Counted from the first letter of the stretch, positions 35,684-62,714 are shown. The stretch: 64,000 nt of DNA from Nephrocerus scutellatus (GCA_947095585.1 OX352761.1:129176277-129240276); one strand, 5' to 3'. The notes: a model not told the origin generated them from the sequence alone. Translations and numbers: made by a program.

Positions 35684-37745
35684 ATGTCTATTAAATCAGT
35701 GCATTTCAATCAAATTCCACCTCCTGCTTCACCTGCAATCGATCAATCCACAGTGGAACCAAAGGCGGCCATGTCGTCAACAAAACGATTCAACGCTATC
35801 GACGAGTGTATCTGGGCCGCTGGCTACCCAGAACTTCAGAAGGCTTGCTTCCTATCAAAAGTGTGCGCCATATCGCCGCCGAAACGATGTCAGTTCAGGA
35901 ATATTCGAGGCATTGTACAAAAAGGCCCAACCTGTGGGCTAACAGCACTCAGCATGCTGCTGGGTGGAACTCCATCACCGGAGCAGCTACTGACTACTGC
36001 TAAGGAACTTATGTTTACGAACAATGGTGAAATGTTTAGTGCGCAAAATCTCTTTCAACTGATTTGTGATAATTTGCTGCTATCAACAAATGGGACACCG
36101 GCAGATGCCTCCATCTCCACTGCCAATGCAAAGAATGCCATTGAGTGCCAACTCTTCGAAGGTCGTCTTAATTGTGCCAAGGTCAAGGAGAATCTGCAAG
36201 CCGCCGCATGTATTTTTGTGCCGTATCCTTTTTTCAATTAATCTATTAATGCCAACACACATAGTTAAGTTAAAAAAATCAAATCTTATGAATATGAACT
36301 TCAAGGGTATCGGTTTAAAAATAGTTGCAGCACTCTAATCAGCTGCTGCTAGTCAGCTGTTAAGTGTGTTTACTGTCAAATGTCAAATCAAAATCGTGTG
36401 GTGGGTTATTTTGTTATTCACCTTTTGTATGGTGAGTGAAGACCGGGTTGGTGTCGAGTCTCGAATTATGTCGATGTGTAGTTGCATAGTTTGACAATTG
36501 TGTTGTATTTGTGCTACTGTCATCGTGTTTGTGGGAGCCGGTAATGCCTCTTGCCGCAATTGGCTTAGTTTTAGTAAATTTTTGTAATTATATATTATTT
36601 ATATTATATAGTGCTAACTGAAAAGATATTATGACGACAGAAGAAGAACAGGTAAATTATTTTATTTTTGGATTTTTTCTTATGATGCTCTATATTATTA
36701 ATTACAGATTCAAGTCATTCCAGTCAAGGAACCATTGGATTTGATTCGACTAAGCTTGGATGAGAAGGTCTACGTTAAAATGCGTAACGAACGAGAACTC
36801 CGTGGAAGACTTCATGTAAGAACGGTCTTTAACGTTGCATTGCATTATGTTAGAATTTATTTGAAGAGCATACTTTATAATTACAGTTAGTATTTACATT
36901 ACATTACATTAGTATTATTACTAATAATCCGTCTTAAACACAAAGTTCAAAATTGTCCACATTGTCATTATAATCATCTCCATTTAATGTTACCTTAATT
37001 GCCACTAACTAAGTCTTCAAATTTTCAGGCATTCGATCAGCATTTGAATATGGTCCTTGGCGATGCTGAAGAAACTGTCACGACAGTGGAAATCGATGAG
37101 GAAACCTATGAAGAGGTTTACAAAACCACAAAACGCACGATTCCAATGTTGTTTGTTCGCGGGGATGGTGTGATTTTAGTATCGCCACCCATGCGAGTTG
37201 GATAATGGCTTAAATTTTTTTATTTAAAGTTTATTTAAAGAAATAAAATAAGATTTATATTCGAAACAAACCGATGTTTTTTTTTTCTTCTATATGTTTA
37301 CATACATATTACAATTCCTGTTTTCCGAAATATTTTCTTAACTCACTCACCGAAATATGCAATAGTTATGATCCCGACTTCAATCATGCGCCATGCCTGA
37401 AATTTGGACACAAAGCACATTGGGCGCTCATTATTGGCTATCTTATAAGTGAAAACGATGAGGTAACAGGTGCAAGAGAATTTAATTAGAATTGCTAATT
37501 AATTAAAATCTCGTTTATTTTAGTTTTTCGTCATAGCTCGCCATGGCAAGGCAAAAAATCTGGCAGTGTGGTCGCTTAGAGCTTTGAGTTCCAGCAATTC
37601 GAATCTTATGCAATTTTCACAGCCTAAACGATATCCAGATTGTGATTTCCTTTTGCCCGAAGGCGGAATAAGTGGAGATTTAGGACTACGTGAGCGTGCA
37701 ATTATTGTTAATGGAATTCCCAACGAAACGATTACGATTGGATAG
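35684..37745 (+). CDS. Actin maturation protease (ACTMAP / UPF0692, CG33108-like), three exons
   Basis: Exons 35,684-36,222, 37,366-37,462 and 37,524-37,745 join in phase (539, 97 and 222 nt) to encode about 285 residues. The introns are GT-AG: GTATCC...CAATAG (36,223-37,365) and GTAACA...TTTTAG (37,463-37,523). Known family role: a cysteine aminopeptidase that removes the N-acetylated first residue(s) of actin. The sequence shows a short proline patch near residues 11-18, where profilin-linked recruitment is described for the mammalian protein. It also shows a cysteine-protease nucleophile motif [15 protein letters not shown] with Cys84, and a [13 protein letters not shown] block whose His198 is the expected catalytic base. 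[10 protein letters not shown] spans the first junction, which confirms that splice. The first ATG at 35,684 is used because it has an in-frame reading and A at -3. Homologues differ at the N terminus, so a downstream Met30 start is possible. LSm3 lies entirely within intron 1. Confidence 0.93.
36631..37205 (+). CDS. LSm3: U6 snRNA-associated Sm-like protein LSm3, three exons
   Basis: Exons 36,631-36,651 (MTTEEEQ), 36,708-36,815 and 37,029-37,205 join in phase 0 (21, 108 and 177 nt) to encode 101 residues, the usual LSm3 length. All junctions are GT-AG. The Sm1 fold is seen as [20 protein letters not shown], then [20 protein letters not shown] with the D-x-x-x-N/LV-L core. The Sm2 motif is [17 protein letters not shown], containing the R-G-D loop (RNA-contacting residues in the ring). 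Known role: LSm3 is a subunit of the LSm2-8 ring on U6 snRNA in the nucleus and of the LSm1-7 ring in mRNA decapping. The gene is nested in, and co-oriented with, ACTMAP intron 1. No defect is seen, so it should be functional. Confidence 0.96.
37242..37247 (+). terminator. LSm3 poly(A) signal
   Basis: AATAAA lies 37 nt after the LSm3 stop and about 120 nt before the ACTMAP exon 2 acceptor. It is therefore an intronic poly(A) signal with respect to ACTMAP, which ACTMAP transcription must bypass. Confidence 0.6.
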
Positions 37746-38179
37746 CAGGAAGATTGCACCCATTTTTTTCTGATTTATTGTTATTTATTTATTTGCATAA
37801 CAATTATTTACCTTTTTTATTTTATTTTGTATTAATAAATGCATATATATGCCTGACATATAATTTTTATATAGGGGAAAATACAAAATCCTTAATCTAA
37901 AATTATTTTCATATCTCAGTGAACTAATTTATGTAGAACCTGTACGCTGCTGGCTATTTCTGTTAAGCAACGCTGGTGCAATTATGGATAAAACTGTAAA
38001 AAGCAGGAAACATTCGTTCGATGTTTTCGTCACCAATAAGTTTATGGACTTGGCGAGGTCCTCAAGAAGCGCTTTAATGTGCCGTTTTGCTGTCACAGTC
38101 CCCAGGAGACCTAATGGAACGAAAAAATGGTTGTGCGTAGCTATATCCAACCTGTAGCATTGAGGTACGATATCAAATC
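37746..38179. other. 3' UTR and spacer after ACTMAP
   Basis: AT-rich, with no gene seen. The minus-strand frame at 37,929-38,192 may already belong to the distal part of the LINE relic that follows (TSNECFLLF-like text), but the similarity is too weak to call. Confidence 0.4.
37834..37839 (+). terminator. ACTMAP poly(A) signal
   Basis: AATAAA lies 89 nt downstream of the ACTMAP stop codon at 37,743-37,745, in an AT-rich 3' context. Confidence 0.55.
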
Positions 38180-39470
38180 GGTGATGCCGCATTCTGAAAG
38201 CTCCTTCAGGTTAGAAATAAAAGGAATACTCAATCTGCGGAAACGAAGAAATACTTGCAAAGAAAATGAATGAGAGTTTCTTTCTCATTTACATCTAAGC
38301 AGTTCCTGCAAATGGTATTGTGATGGATTCCCAGTTTGTCTGCGTGGCTGCCCACCGGCCAGTGGCTCGTGGTTATGGCAACCAATTTGGAGATCAGCTC
38401 GGTAAATTTGTTTTTATTATAGGAATGCCACATCGCTCTCGACGTGGTGCAATGGGTAAATTAGCTGTGCTTTGGTGGTAAGGAATGAAAGAATACGTTT
38501 CCTAACGTAGCTCAAAGGATAGCTGACTGTCTCAGCGCAGTCCGTGTCCAGTGTGACGCCCTTCTTTGCCAGTACGTCTGCTTTTTCATCGCCGTCAATG
38601 TCGGTGTGCCCCGGCACCCAAACTAGGATCCATCGGTGAATAGAGTTACATCAAAGAGCTCCGCATCTCTCCCGCCCTTCCAAATTTCTCGAGTTGGAAA
38701 CTCTACGGCAAAGCTAGAATAGAAGTGAAGTTTAGGAGTGCAGTAGTCGGTTGTGGATAGTATCAACTCCTTTGGTAACATCTGCAGTATATTGTAGTGG
38801 CCGTACGATTTGTTAGAAAAACCACCCAGATTCTCTGAACCGGACCACGCTGCACGCCGCAACGTGTTTAATAAATAGGTCGGGAGGTAGTAAGTGTAGA
38901 ATTGTGTTATGAGCATCGGTGGGACAGGACCGATGTGCTCCCGTTATGCCAACAGCAGCTGATCTCTGTATTCTACATAGCTTGCTGTGATTGTACTTTA
39001 TATTAACTGCTGTGTACAGCCACAAAGCCATCCCCGGCTGCAGCTCCCATTTCTTGCAAATGGTTTTGCTGCTAGCATATAGAGCAATGCAAGCTTTCTT
39101 AGCCCTCAATTCTATATTCGACTTTCAGCTGAGTGTCCTGTCTAGGATTATGCCGGAGATTATTTGCCCTTGAGGTAAGCGTAAGTATCTGGCCATTGAG
39201 CTTTGGCAGGGCAAAGTCCGGTATTTTGGACTTAGTGGTGAAAAGTACAATTTCAGTTTTGCTGGAGTTAACCCCTAGGCCAGAAGCTTACCTTTCCTAG
39301 AGCCCTTTCCATGACCTCACATCACGGAAAGGTACTGTCCTGACACAGTATCACCACGTCGTCTACTTACGCAACATCCTTCGTCCTGTCCATCTCAAGT
39401 GTCCTGACGACCATGTTTATAACCAGCGATATAAGGGGCGATATCACACCGCATAGGAAAAGGCCCCAAA
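38180..39470 (-). pseudogene. RNase-H-bearing LINE relic (LOA/I/R1-type), C-terminal half
   Basis: Minus strand. At 39,350-39,470 the RT palm reads SPLISLVINMVVRTLEMDRT followed by a damaged YADD (stop-V-D-D). SKTEIVLFTTKSKIPDFALP comes next at about 39,200-39,290, then the connection GITGAHRSCPTDAHNTILHL (39,109-38,813) and VTLFTDGS (38,623-38,660, RNase H motif with catalytic Asp). A jump follows to ILVWVPGHTDIDGDEKAD (38,560-38,625). A C-terminal C-H-C-like segment NTICRNCLDVNEKETLIHFL lies near 38,270-38,340. The RNase H domain has lost about 90 residues between its first and last motifs. Confidence 0.82.
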
Positions 39471-39659
39471 AAAGCCCAATTACTTCGGAAAGCTAGATCC
39501 TCAAAGGAGGATTTATGAGCACCATTAGGGTGTTACAAGAGAATTTGTACCACACTAAGAGCGCGTCCGCTACCCTTTTGCATAAGTTTCGCTGATGACA
39601 ACATAACCCTTGGTCTCATCGAAGAACCTTGCGATATTAGCTGATAAATCAAATGTTTA

Positions 39660-39994
39660 TGACTGAAACAAAAAAACGCTTCAGCTTCGTCTTCGCCTGA
39701 CGTTTACGAGTTCAGACATACGATTTCAATGCTTCCTAACACAATGTAGCTTCAGCTTCAACGTTTCGTTTGGCAAACGTAAAGAAAAACGTAATGTTAC
39801 GTAACGTGACTCCAAACGGAAGCTCTAGTTCAAAAGTGCTGAACATTTGGTTTGCCTGACAGCTCAAAGCAGAGAACTGTGGCAGAACTCTCATTTGAGA
39901 AATGTCCTACGAGAAAAGTCATTCAAAGTAAATTCAAAGCGGCTGCATCGTAATGCAGCGAAGACGAAGCTGAAGTGTGTTTGTGTTTCAGGCA
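39660..39994. mobile_element. PIF/Harbinger-like MITE, copy 1
   Basis: The inverted ends begin TGACTGAAAC and end GTTTCAGGCA; inside these lie CGCTTCAGCTTCGTCTTCGC and GCGAAGACGAAGCTGAAGTG. The element is flanked by direct TTA at 39,657-39,659 and 39,995-39,997, the 3-bp TWA duplication typical of PIF/Harbinger transposons. At 335 bp it has no coding and is non-autonomous. The right TTA is also the left flank of copy 2. Confidence 0.75.
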
Positions 39995-39997
39995 TTA

Positions 39998-40506
39998 TGC
40001 GGGAAACTCGCACACACTTGAGTTTCGTCTTCGCCTGACGTTTACGAGTTCAGCCATACGATTTCAATGCTTCATAACACAATGTCGCTTTGGCTTCAAC
40101 GTTTCGTTTGGCAAACGTAAGGAAAACGTTATGTTACGTAACGTCACTCCAAACGGAACCATTAGTTCAAAAGTGCTGAACATTTGTTTTGCCTGACAGC
40201 TCAACAGCTGTGAAAAAACGTCAACAAACAAAATTATTTTGTGCGGGAAAATTCGTTTTGCAATGGAGATGAAAAATATTGATGAAAACGAAGAATTAAT
40301 GATGTGTTTTGAAGAACGATTAATAAACCTGGTGAGGGAGCGGGAGTTTTTATTTAATATACGTTCCAAAACACAAATTACAGCTGACAATGGCAGAACT
40401 CTCATTTGAGAAATGTCCTACGAGAAAAGTCATTCAAAGCAAATTCAAAGCGGCTGCATCGTAACGCAGACGAAGACGAAGCTGAAGCGTGTTTGTATTT
40501 CACGCA
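39998..40506. mobile_element. PIF/Harbinger-like element, copy 2, with extra internal segment
   Basis: Its ends and flanking body are shared with copy 1 (TTTCGTCTTCGCCTGACGTT on the left; GACGAAGACGAAGCTGAAGC on the right). It holds an additional segment of roughly 170 bp at about 40,200-40,390 containing an ATG-initiated frame. The flanks are TTA on the left and GTA on the right, so the duplication is imperfect. The longer form probably represents less-deleted DNA from an autonomous parent. Confidence 0.7.
40264..40407 (+). pseudogene. MADF-like first exon remnant in the Harbinger-like element
   Basis: The reading MEMKNIDENEELMMCFEERL continues INLVREREFLFNIRSK and reaches a stop after ITADNGRTLI. 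The E-x-L-I-x-L-V-x-E/x-x-x-L-F/Y-N pattern is the first helix of a MADF (Myb/SANT-like) DNA-binding domain. PIF/Harbinger transposons encode a Myb/MADF-type accessory protein beside the transposase, so a remnant of that gene is the likely reading. Only the first third of the domain is present. Confidence 0.55.
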
Positions 40507-41969
40507 GTAAGGTCGACAACAAAACAACATAAGGAAGAATTTCCTCAAATCTAAAGGGCCCGACCTATAGAATCCGTTGCGTCCGTTGCTCGGACGCCTG
40601 TTTGCCTGTACGACGACAACGTGTTCATTGGGTCATCTCTTTGCGTCACGTCACAACGGCAACGTAAACGACTACGTCGACGAAACTGAAATTTTTTAAG
40701 GCCAACAAAAAAAATTTCCAACTGACCATGTTTGCATAATCTCTGAATCGTTTCTCAAGATTTCTTAATTTATTATCGTAATTGTTATATGTGTGTATAT
40801 GTAATGTACTCGAAATTATTATGTAATTAAATATTTTCACTATCAAACTCAGTCAATGATCACAAATTTCATTTAATCTTTTTAATTTTATTATTATAAC
40901 GTACGTACTTTAATCATCTACAACATTAATGATATAGTTTTACAGTATTATGTTAATGAGTTATTATGTCTAATCTTACGAATATAGTGAGTTGCCTAAT
41001 ACAAAAACCTTACAAAAAAAACATCACCCGAAATTGTTAACAATAATTCGTTTACATTCGAAATCTCACACGCACAGAGTATTGTATTTCTAATTGTAAC
41101 ATAAAATTACATTTCTTCAACAATCCAATCCAATCAACAATTACACATATCTTTTGAATTTGTTATGAAATTACAATTTGTTTTTGGCTCATTATATATA
41201 ATACAATTATAATATATAGTATTTTTAATATCATCGTTTGCTTAGCAGCGCATATCGAGAGCAATTAGGTGCTTGTGGAGCAGTGCTCTTTTTTGCAAAT
41301 ACATATTTTTTCAACTTATCGTTAGACACAGACTATATAATTTTCTATTAATTCAATAAATTTCCGATATGTACCGAATGAGTAGCAATAGCAGCTTTAT
41401 CTTTTTTTCGTTTAACGATAACAATATCAAAGGCATAAGCAGTTAATTCGTAAGGAAAATTTTCTTCTCATCGTCCAACTTCCGAGTATTAAATATTACA
41501 TTATGTTTTATGTTACGGATAATAGCTGTGATGTTTACTTCTAATTATTTTCTGAAAGCCTTTTTTGTTTTTCCTTTTGAAATTATAGCAAAATTAAATT
41601 TAAAAAATGTTTATTGATGCGAACGCAAGTGAAGTCACATGAATTACTAAACAATGCATTAATAGATTGGGGATCACATTTGAGCCACAATATGTAAAAG
41701 TCGAAACAGCCTTTTTCTAGGCACATACCACAAAAAAGTGCCGACCATTTTTTATTATAACATTTATCCACATATCTAGCCATGTCCTTAGCCCCTCTCA
41801 TCACAACTCCTCTCATGTGCGTCCACATCGCGTCACTCGACCAAATCAAGTGAACGATTTCGGTATCCAAACCGATTTGTATTGGCTTGGGTCGGGGCTA
41901 AATGAGAAGGGGACTTGCCTTGGTGTTGAAACTAATGCAAGCCTCGGATACGGATCGGGATTATCAACA
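40507..41969. other. No gene recognised
   Basis: AT-rich. A C/G-richer, CGT-dense stretch lies at 40,550-40,680. The minus frame at 41,583-41,870 (95 codons) is unrecognised. Confidence 0.4.
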
Positions 41970-42105
41970 ATGACCTTTGGAGCTCGGAAAAGGACACGCT
42001 TTGGCAGGCTCGTCAAGATAACCACGCGTGACCAATTAACAAAAGAATTTCGTAAATACCATCTAGAGATTAACGGTCTTAGTGAGGTGAGATGGCCTGG
42101 AGTTT
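41970..42105 (+). mobile_element. RTE-type LINE, endonuclease N-terminal fragment (second lineage)
   Basis: The plus strand reads GRLVKITTRDQLTKEFRKYH then LEINGLSEVRWPG, which aligns with the first conserved endonuclease block (E of E-x-RW is a metal ligand). The coding is interrupted at 42,105 by unassigned sequence, and the RT of the same kind of element resumes at about 42,780. Confidence 0.75.
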
Positions 42106-42110
42106 TTTTT

Positions 42111-42770
42111 TATATTTAAACTTATTGCCAAGGGAATACTCCCTGAATGACTTGCGCCACGGCAATAAGGTAGGCTCAGCCCTTTATTAAAATTCAGAAT
42201 GAAATCGGAGAAATGTGAATTACAATACATATATCACATTTCTCACGTTTGTACCGGTTTCAAATTATTTTCTCGGAAGTCTCCCTGATTCATTGAAAAA
42301 AGCAATACGGGAAAAACGTTCACGAAACAAAAACGACGCGAGTCCAAATGCTTTAATGAATGGATCGTGGTCAAGGCAAACTACAAAAAACCTTGACCAA
42401 GAAAATATTACAAAAAAATGAAATATGTGAGCCTTCAAAATTCTTGGAACCTCCATTGAAAAATTCGGTCCTTCAGGAACTAGGTGACTTCTTTCTTGAA
42501 TGCCTAAAACTCGACAGTCAATTGTACCGGATTCGTTTGTAGTATCAGGCCTAACAAATGTAAAAGGCACGCACAACTATCGAGCCGATAAGCTCCAACG
42601 CCAAACATTGCACCAAGGATGAGCAAAAAAGCTGGACTCAAAATGAGCTCTTGAAGATTCTCTGCGGTTCCTCGTAGAGTGACCAATTTCACCGGAGATA
42701 CCTCCAATTCAGGCCTTTGATGAAGATTTGTAAATTTGGTTCTTTGTTTAAAATTTTGAAGAGGGGACAG
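42111..42770. other. Unassigned segment within the RTE relic
   Basis: This lies between the RTE endonuclease start and the RT. Open frames of about 60-100 codons on both strands match nothing I know. TTATTGCC at 42,122-42,129 and GGCAATAA at 42,161-42,168 form inverted arms near the left junction. It may be an insertion, or the badly decayed remainder of the LINE. Confidence 0.4.
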
Positions 42771-42774
42771 GACA

Positions 42775-43740
42775 GGATTATGGATCTGGATCCTCTTGCA
42801 TCGATCACATAAACACATTGCCGATTATAAAAGAACAATTTGTCGAGTTCAGGTCTCCGCTACATTTACTGTTTATCAAGTTCGAGAAAGCTTTCGACAG
42901 CTTGAATCGAGATGCTTCCTTGGCCTTGCGCAGGGGAGTATCCCAGCAAAACTTATAGCTATTATCAAGGCTACATACGAGGGAAGAAAGTGTCACATCA
43001 TACACAATGGTAAGGTGTCGGAGGACTGAGGTTTAAAGTGGAGTAAGTCAGTGGTGCATACTATCACCGCTGTTTTTTTTTTGGTGGTCATCAGCAATGA
43101 ACTCCATGCAGCATTGACGGAAGATAACAATGGAATTCGATGGACTATGACAACTTACCTTAAACACCTCGAATACGCTGACGATGTTTACCTTCTTTCA
43201 CAACAGATAATGAATCTTCATGTGATGGCCCAAAATCTAGAAGCTGAGATGGAAAAAGCTGCATTCGGAATTCTACCGAAAGTCTGGAAAAGCAATGTTC
43301 TTAGCTTAAGAACCAAGTTGCGACTGTTCCTCTCCAACGTACGTAGAATTAGTACTATTATATGGGTACAATATTTTGAAAGTGGATACCACTTTCATAT
43401 GCAAGCTGTAAACTTCCGTAAACAAACATGAGGATATTTTGGCCCACTCGTATCCAACGAAGAACTTTATCTGGGAATAGGCCAAGAACCTATAGACATT
43501 ATTGTACGAAGGAGAAAGAGGTCAGTTGATTGGACATACACTACGGCGCGAAACCAATTCTATTACGAAATATATCATGCAGTGGAAATGCTCACCCAGG
43601 CAGGCAGAACACCGAGACGCCCTAGGCGCAGAACAGTCGAGAAACAAGCAAGGTCTTTGGGAATGAGTTGGGGACGTTGCAGAACTCCGAACAAGATGGC
43701 GCGTAGGGGTTGTTGACACCCTTTGCTCGAGCGTTGAAAG
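42775..43740 (+). pseudogene. RTE reverse transcriptase and C-terminal relic
   Basis: Plus-strand blocks in order, in shifting frames: CIDHINTLPIIKEQFVEFRS, LHLLFIKFEKAFDSLNRD (first palm Asp), IPAKLIAIIKATYEGRKCHI, SGVSQWCILSPL, TTYLKHLEYADDVYLLSQQI (YADD intact at about 43,171-43,182), NVLSLRTKLRLFLSNVR, and at 43,530-43,720 a basic RRPRRRTVEKQARSLGMSWG tail. The tail matches the conserved C-terminal region of this RTE lineage. Several frameshifts and stops rule out function. Confidence 0.85.
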
Positions 43741-45196
43741 GATTTAGTTAATTATCAATCCATCTTCCGACCCATCCCCAATACTCGTGTTTCCAATCTG
43801 CGGACATACCAACCAATACAGAGATTCCTTCTATAGCCGCAAATTAATAAATTGAAAAGTTCTGTGTTCCCGCCACTGTATGATCCGCAGGCATTCAAGA
43901 CGCATGTGCATAGACATCTCCCATTTTCCCCTGTGTAATTTCCTAGCCCCAACGCTCTGCTTTTAAGCGTGTGTATAGGATTTTTGGAATTAAGAAAAAG
44001 ATACCAAAATATCATCAAACAAAATCGAGAATATATTGTTTAACTTTTTTAATGACAAGCAAATATTGCATCAACACAATTGTTAATAAAACTATGTGAC
44101 CCCAGCCGGCTTCCATCGTCATTTTTAAGTAAAATTTTGTTATGGCTTACTTTTCAACCACCCCGTAAAATGGTTAGGAAATGGTTCCATCTTAAATAGA
44201 TCCCTATCCATCCCCTCCATCATAACTTTACGACTCCTTTAGAAGGTTCAAAGTTGTCTATATATTGAACGAACAAAATAAAGAAATGCTTTCCATCCAG
44301 GAAACCAAGCAAACTGCATGATGATCTCTTCTGATTAATTGTATAACCCCTTAGAAATATTTTCGTTGCAATGTGACAATAAAACGATTAACATTGCAGT
44401 AGACGCACGTTTTACTGACTTTAACTACACTGCAGGATGATTCAAAAAATAAGTTTTCGATTTTCTATTTACCTATTGAGTATAATAATACTTAAGCAAC
44501 ACTACTTATATGCACAGTAATTTTTTAAATTGATATTTCCAAGTCTTACGAGTACAGAAGAAACTGCTGCTCTTTATGTTCTTTCTTTTTACAGATAATA
44601 AACAATGTACGTATATGTATGTTATTGCATTTGTTATATAATAATATTTGTTAACAATATAAACGTTATGCATAAACATGCATTAAAATTCTATATTACG
44701 TTATAGAGACATAGTAAATGTATTCATATAATGATGTACGTTTTTCTCCAATAAAAATCACAACAATAAGAGTAAGAAATGTATGTCCTAAATATGAAGA
44801 ACTACCATCCAACCGTGGGTGTCATCATATTCTAGTGCTTATCTGTGTTTTTGATTCTTGCTTTTTGCACTGGTGCCACGTGTTGTTTATGCAAATACAA
44901 ACCGAAGGTGTAACACCTTATTCGCTTGATAAAATAAAATCTCAAATCAATTCCTATAGTAAATGTACCAAGCGGACTATAGGAATTGTGCAAAATCTCT
45001 TCACTCGTGTTGCTTCCGCTCATGAACAAATTTAGCTTTCGTTTACATTATAAATATATATACTTACATAATTTTTTATAGAATTAATTCAATTATTTCT
45101 TATATATTGGTATAATTACAATTATGGTTGCATTGTGGTGTGTGTCTTATTGTTATTTAATCAAAATAACTAGAGTTGGGTAAAAATTGTGTTGTT
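43741..45196. other. Spacer downstream of PACS
   Basis: AT-rich, with no gene recognised. Part of it may be PACS 3' UTR, which cannot be bounded from sequence alone. Confidence 0.4.
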
Positions 45197-45202
45197 TTTA
45201 TT
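45197..45202 (-). terminator. Possible PACS poly(A) signal
   Basis: AATAAA on the minus strand lies 13-18 nt beyond the PACS stop codon. That is unusually close, so a longer 3' UTR with a later signal is equally possible. Confidence 0.3.
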
Positions 45203-45214
45203 TTTATAAAATGA

Positions 45215-61026
<15,812 letters not shown>

Positions 61027-61914
61027 CTGTAGGGAAATTGTCTATAAATCCCCATTATAAAATGATGTTGATGATGATGATGAAGAAGAAGAAAATTTCA
61101 AGAAAACAAGAAACATTCAAAATTAAGAAGAAGAACAAGAAGAAGAAAAATATGCATATGGAGTGTGTGTGTGAGGAATATACATATAAACAATATGGAA
61201 AAGTTATAATAAAAAGTGATATAGATAACTGTGATAACGAAACGCTACAACTTTATGGTAGATATCATTTATTTGTGATATAAGATCAAAATATAAGGAA
61301 GATGAATACCGGAAGCATTAATGGCCAGTTTCCAAGCAGTCCTGATTGGGTCAATTATATTTTTTAAACTCTGTGTAATTAATGATCGCCACAGCATGAA
61401 ATAACTATAATTTTTTGTTATTATTGATACTAGATAAAATTATAGGTTTCAGCATCTCGTGGTGGTTGGAAAGGCTTTTAAGGTGTTTGTGAAAAAATTA
61501 AGTGATAAGTAGACTTATTCTTTGCTCAAGCGAATTTACCTGATGGTCATTATCAAAACGATGTACATAAATCTTCTTGAAGAGGTTGGAATCGACCTTC
61601 TTTAAACATCCCTCTGTTAAGTACTTTTGCGACATTTAAAAAAAACATTGCAGGGAACGTGGCAATCGAGAAGAACTCTATTGGCATCGATATTCAAAGC
61701 AATCGAGCATCCAGCCACTACTCAACAAAGTGATTGTCCTTCTAAACCATGAACAGTATACGAGTACGAGTGGTGCCGTAAATATTTTTAGAAAATGGCA
61801 ATACTAGTGTTTTCCGATGCAAATCTCTAGGTCATTTAAAAAGTTATGGAGGTTATGTTTCTTAAAAGTAATCTGTCAGTTCGCATCGCAACATTGTTTT
61901 TTATTTACTTGAAA
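61027..61914. other. PACS upstream intron, GA-rich patch, no gene
   Basis: A (GAT)n/(GAA)n purine-rich stretch at 61,062-61,150 reads as the polypyrimidine side on the PACS strand. No PACS exon, RNA gene or other gene was recognised up to the mariner relic. Confidence 0.5.
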
Positions 61915-62700
61915 AATTGAATTCAGTGAAAAAACGGATTTTCGAGAGGGGCTAACTCAACAACAGTGCTTCGAATCACTTCATTCGACGTTTGGCGACG
62001 AAGCACCATTCACTCAAAAACGAGCCTCGTGAAGGTTGTCCAAAAACAGCTGTTGTGCCAGAAAACATCGATGCTGTGAGAAAACTGATTGAAGAGGATC
62101 ATCATGTGACTTATCGGGAAAACGAGGCATGCCTAGGCATTAGTAACACCAGCGTATATACGATCTTACATGGACATTTAAAGGTGCGGAAGCACGTTGG
62201 TTTCCACATTTTTTTACAGACGCACCAAAAAAGGTTCGTGTCTATTGGTGCCGCCAAATGCTTGAAAAATTCGTTGAAGGTACTTCCAAAAACGTACACA
62301 AGATCGTGACGGGTGACGAGTCATGGATATTTGCGCATGAGCCGGAAAGAAAATGGCAATCGACTGTTTGGGTCTGCCAATTCGAAGAAAATCCAACGAA
62401 AGTTGTGCTGGGAAGCAAATGGACGGTCATGTGGCTACGTAGCTCTTGAAAATCAAAAGACAGCCAATTCAGCTTGGTATACGACCATTTTTTGCCTGAG
62501 GAAACAACGCAAAACGGCGAATTATTTTGCATCACGATAATGCGAGCTCACACACATCACATCAAACAAGCGAGTATTTGAGCACTCAAACGATCGATGG
62601 TGAAGGGTCATCCGCCTTACAGCGCCGACTTGGCACCCAATGACTTCTTCCTGTTCCCAACAATCAAAGATAAGATTCATGGACAACGATTTTTATCGCC
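61915..62700 (+). pseudogene. Mariner transposase relic, irritans-like
   Basis: Frame-jumping plus-strand blocks: GLTQQQCFESLHSTFGDEAP (61,950-62,010, start of the helix-turn-helix region), then EPREGCPKTAVVPENIDAVR and DHHVTYRENEACLGISNTSV, CRQMLEKFVEG, VTGDESWIFAHEPERKWQST (first catalytic Asp), VWVCQFEENPTKVV, LHHDNASSHTSHQTSEYL (second Asp) and GHPPYSADLAPNDFFLFP (third Asp), then DKIHGQRF and a break. About 30 residues are missing between FGDEAP and the EPREG block. The 3' end is lost where the G/T-rich repeat starts. Confidence 0.88.
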
Positions 62701-62714
62701 TGTCATTCTGTCAC

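Larger units (their letters stand above)
36223..37365 (+). other. ACTMAP intron 1, host of the LSm3 gene
   Basis: The donor CC|GTATCC and the acceptor AATAG|TTATG restore codons CCT TAT GAT across the junction (Pro-Tyr-Asp). The intron is 1,143 nt and contains the complete LSm3 transcription unit on the same strand, including its poly(A) signal. Confidence 0.9.

Noticed and set aside
36083..36304. Minus-strand frames opposite ACTMAP exon 1
   Set aside because: Shadow of the ACTMAP coding strand; no independent evidence.
39995..39997. A single 847-bp Harbinger-like element rather than two
   Set aside because: Internal left and right ends are both present on either side of the TTA, which fits two abutting elements better than one.
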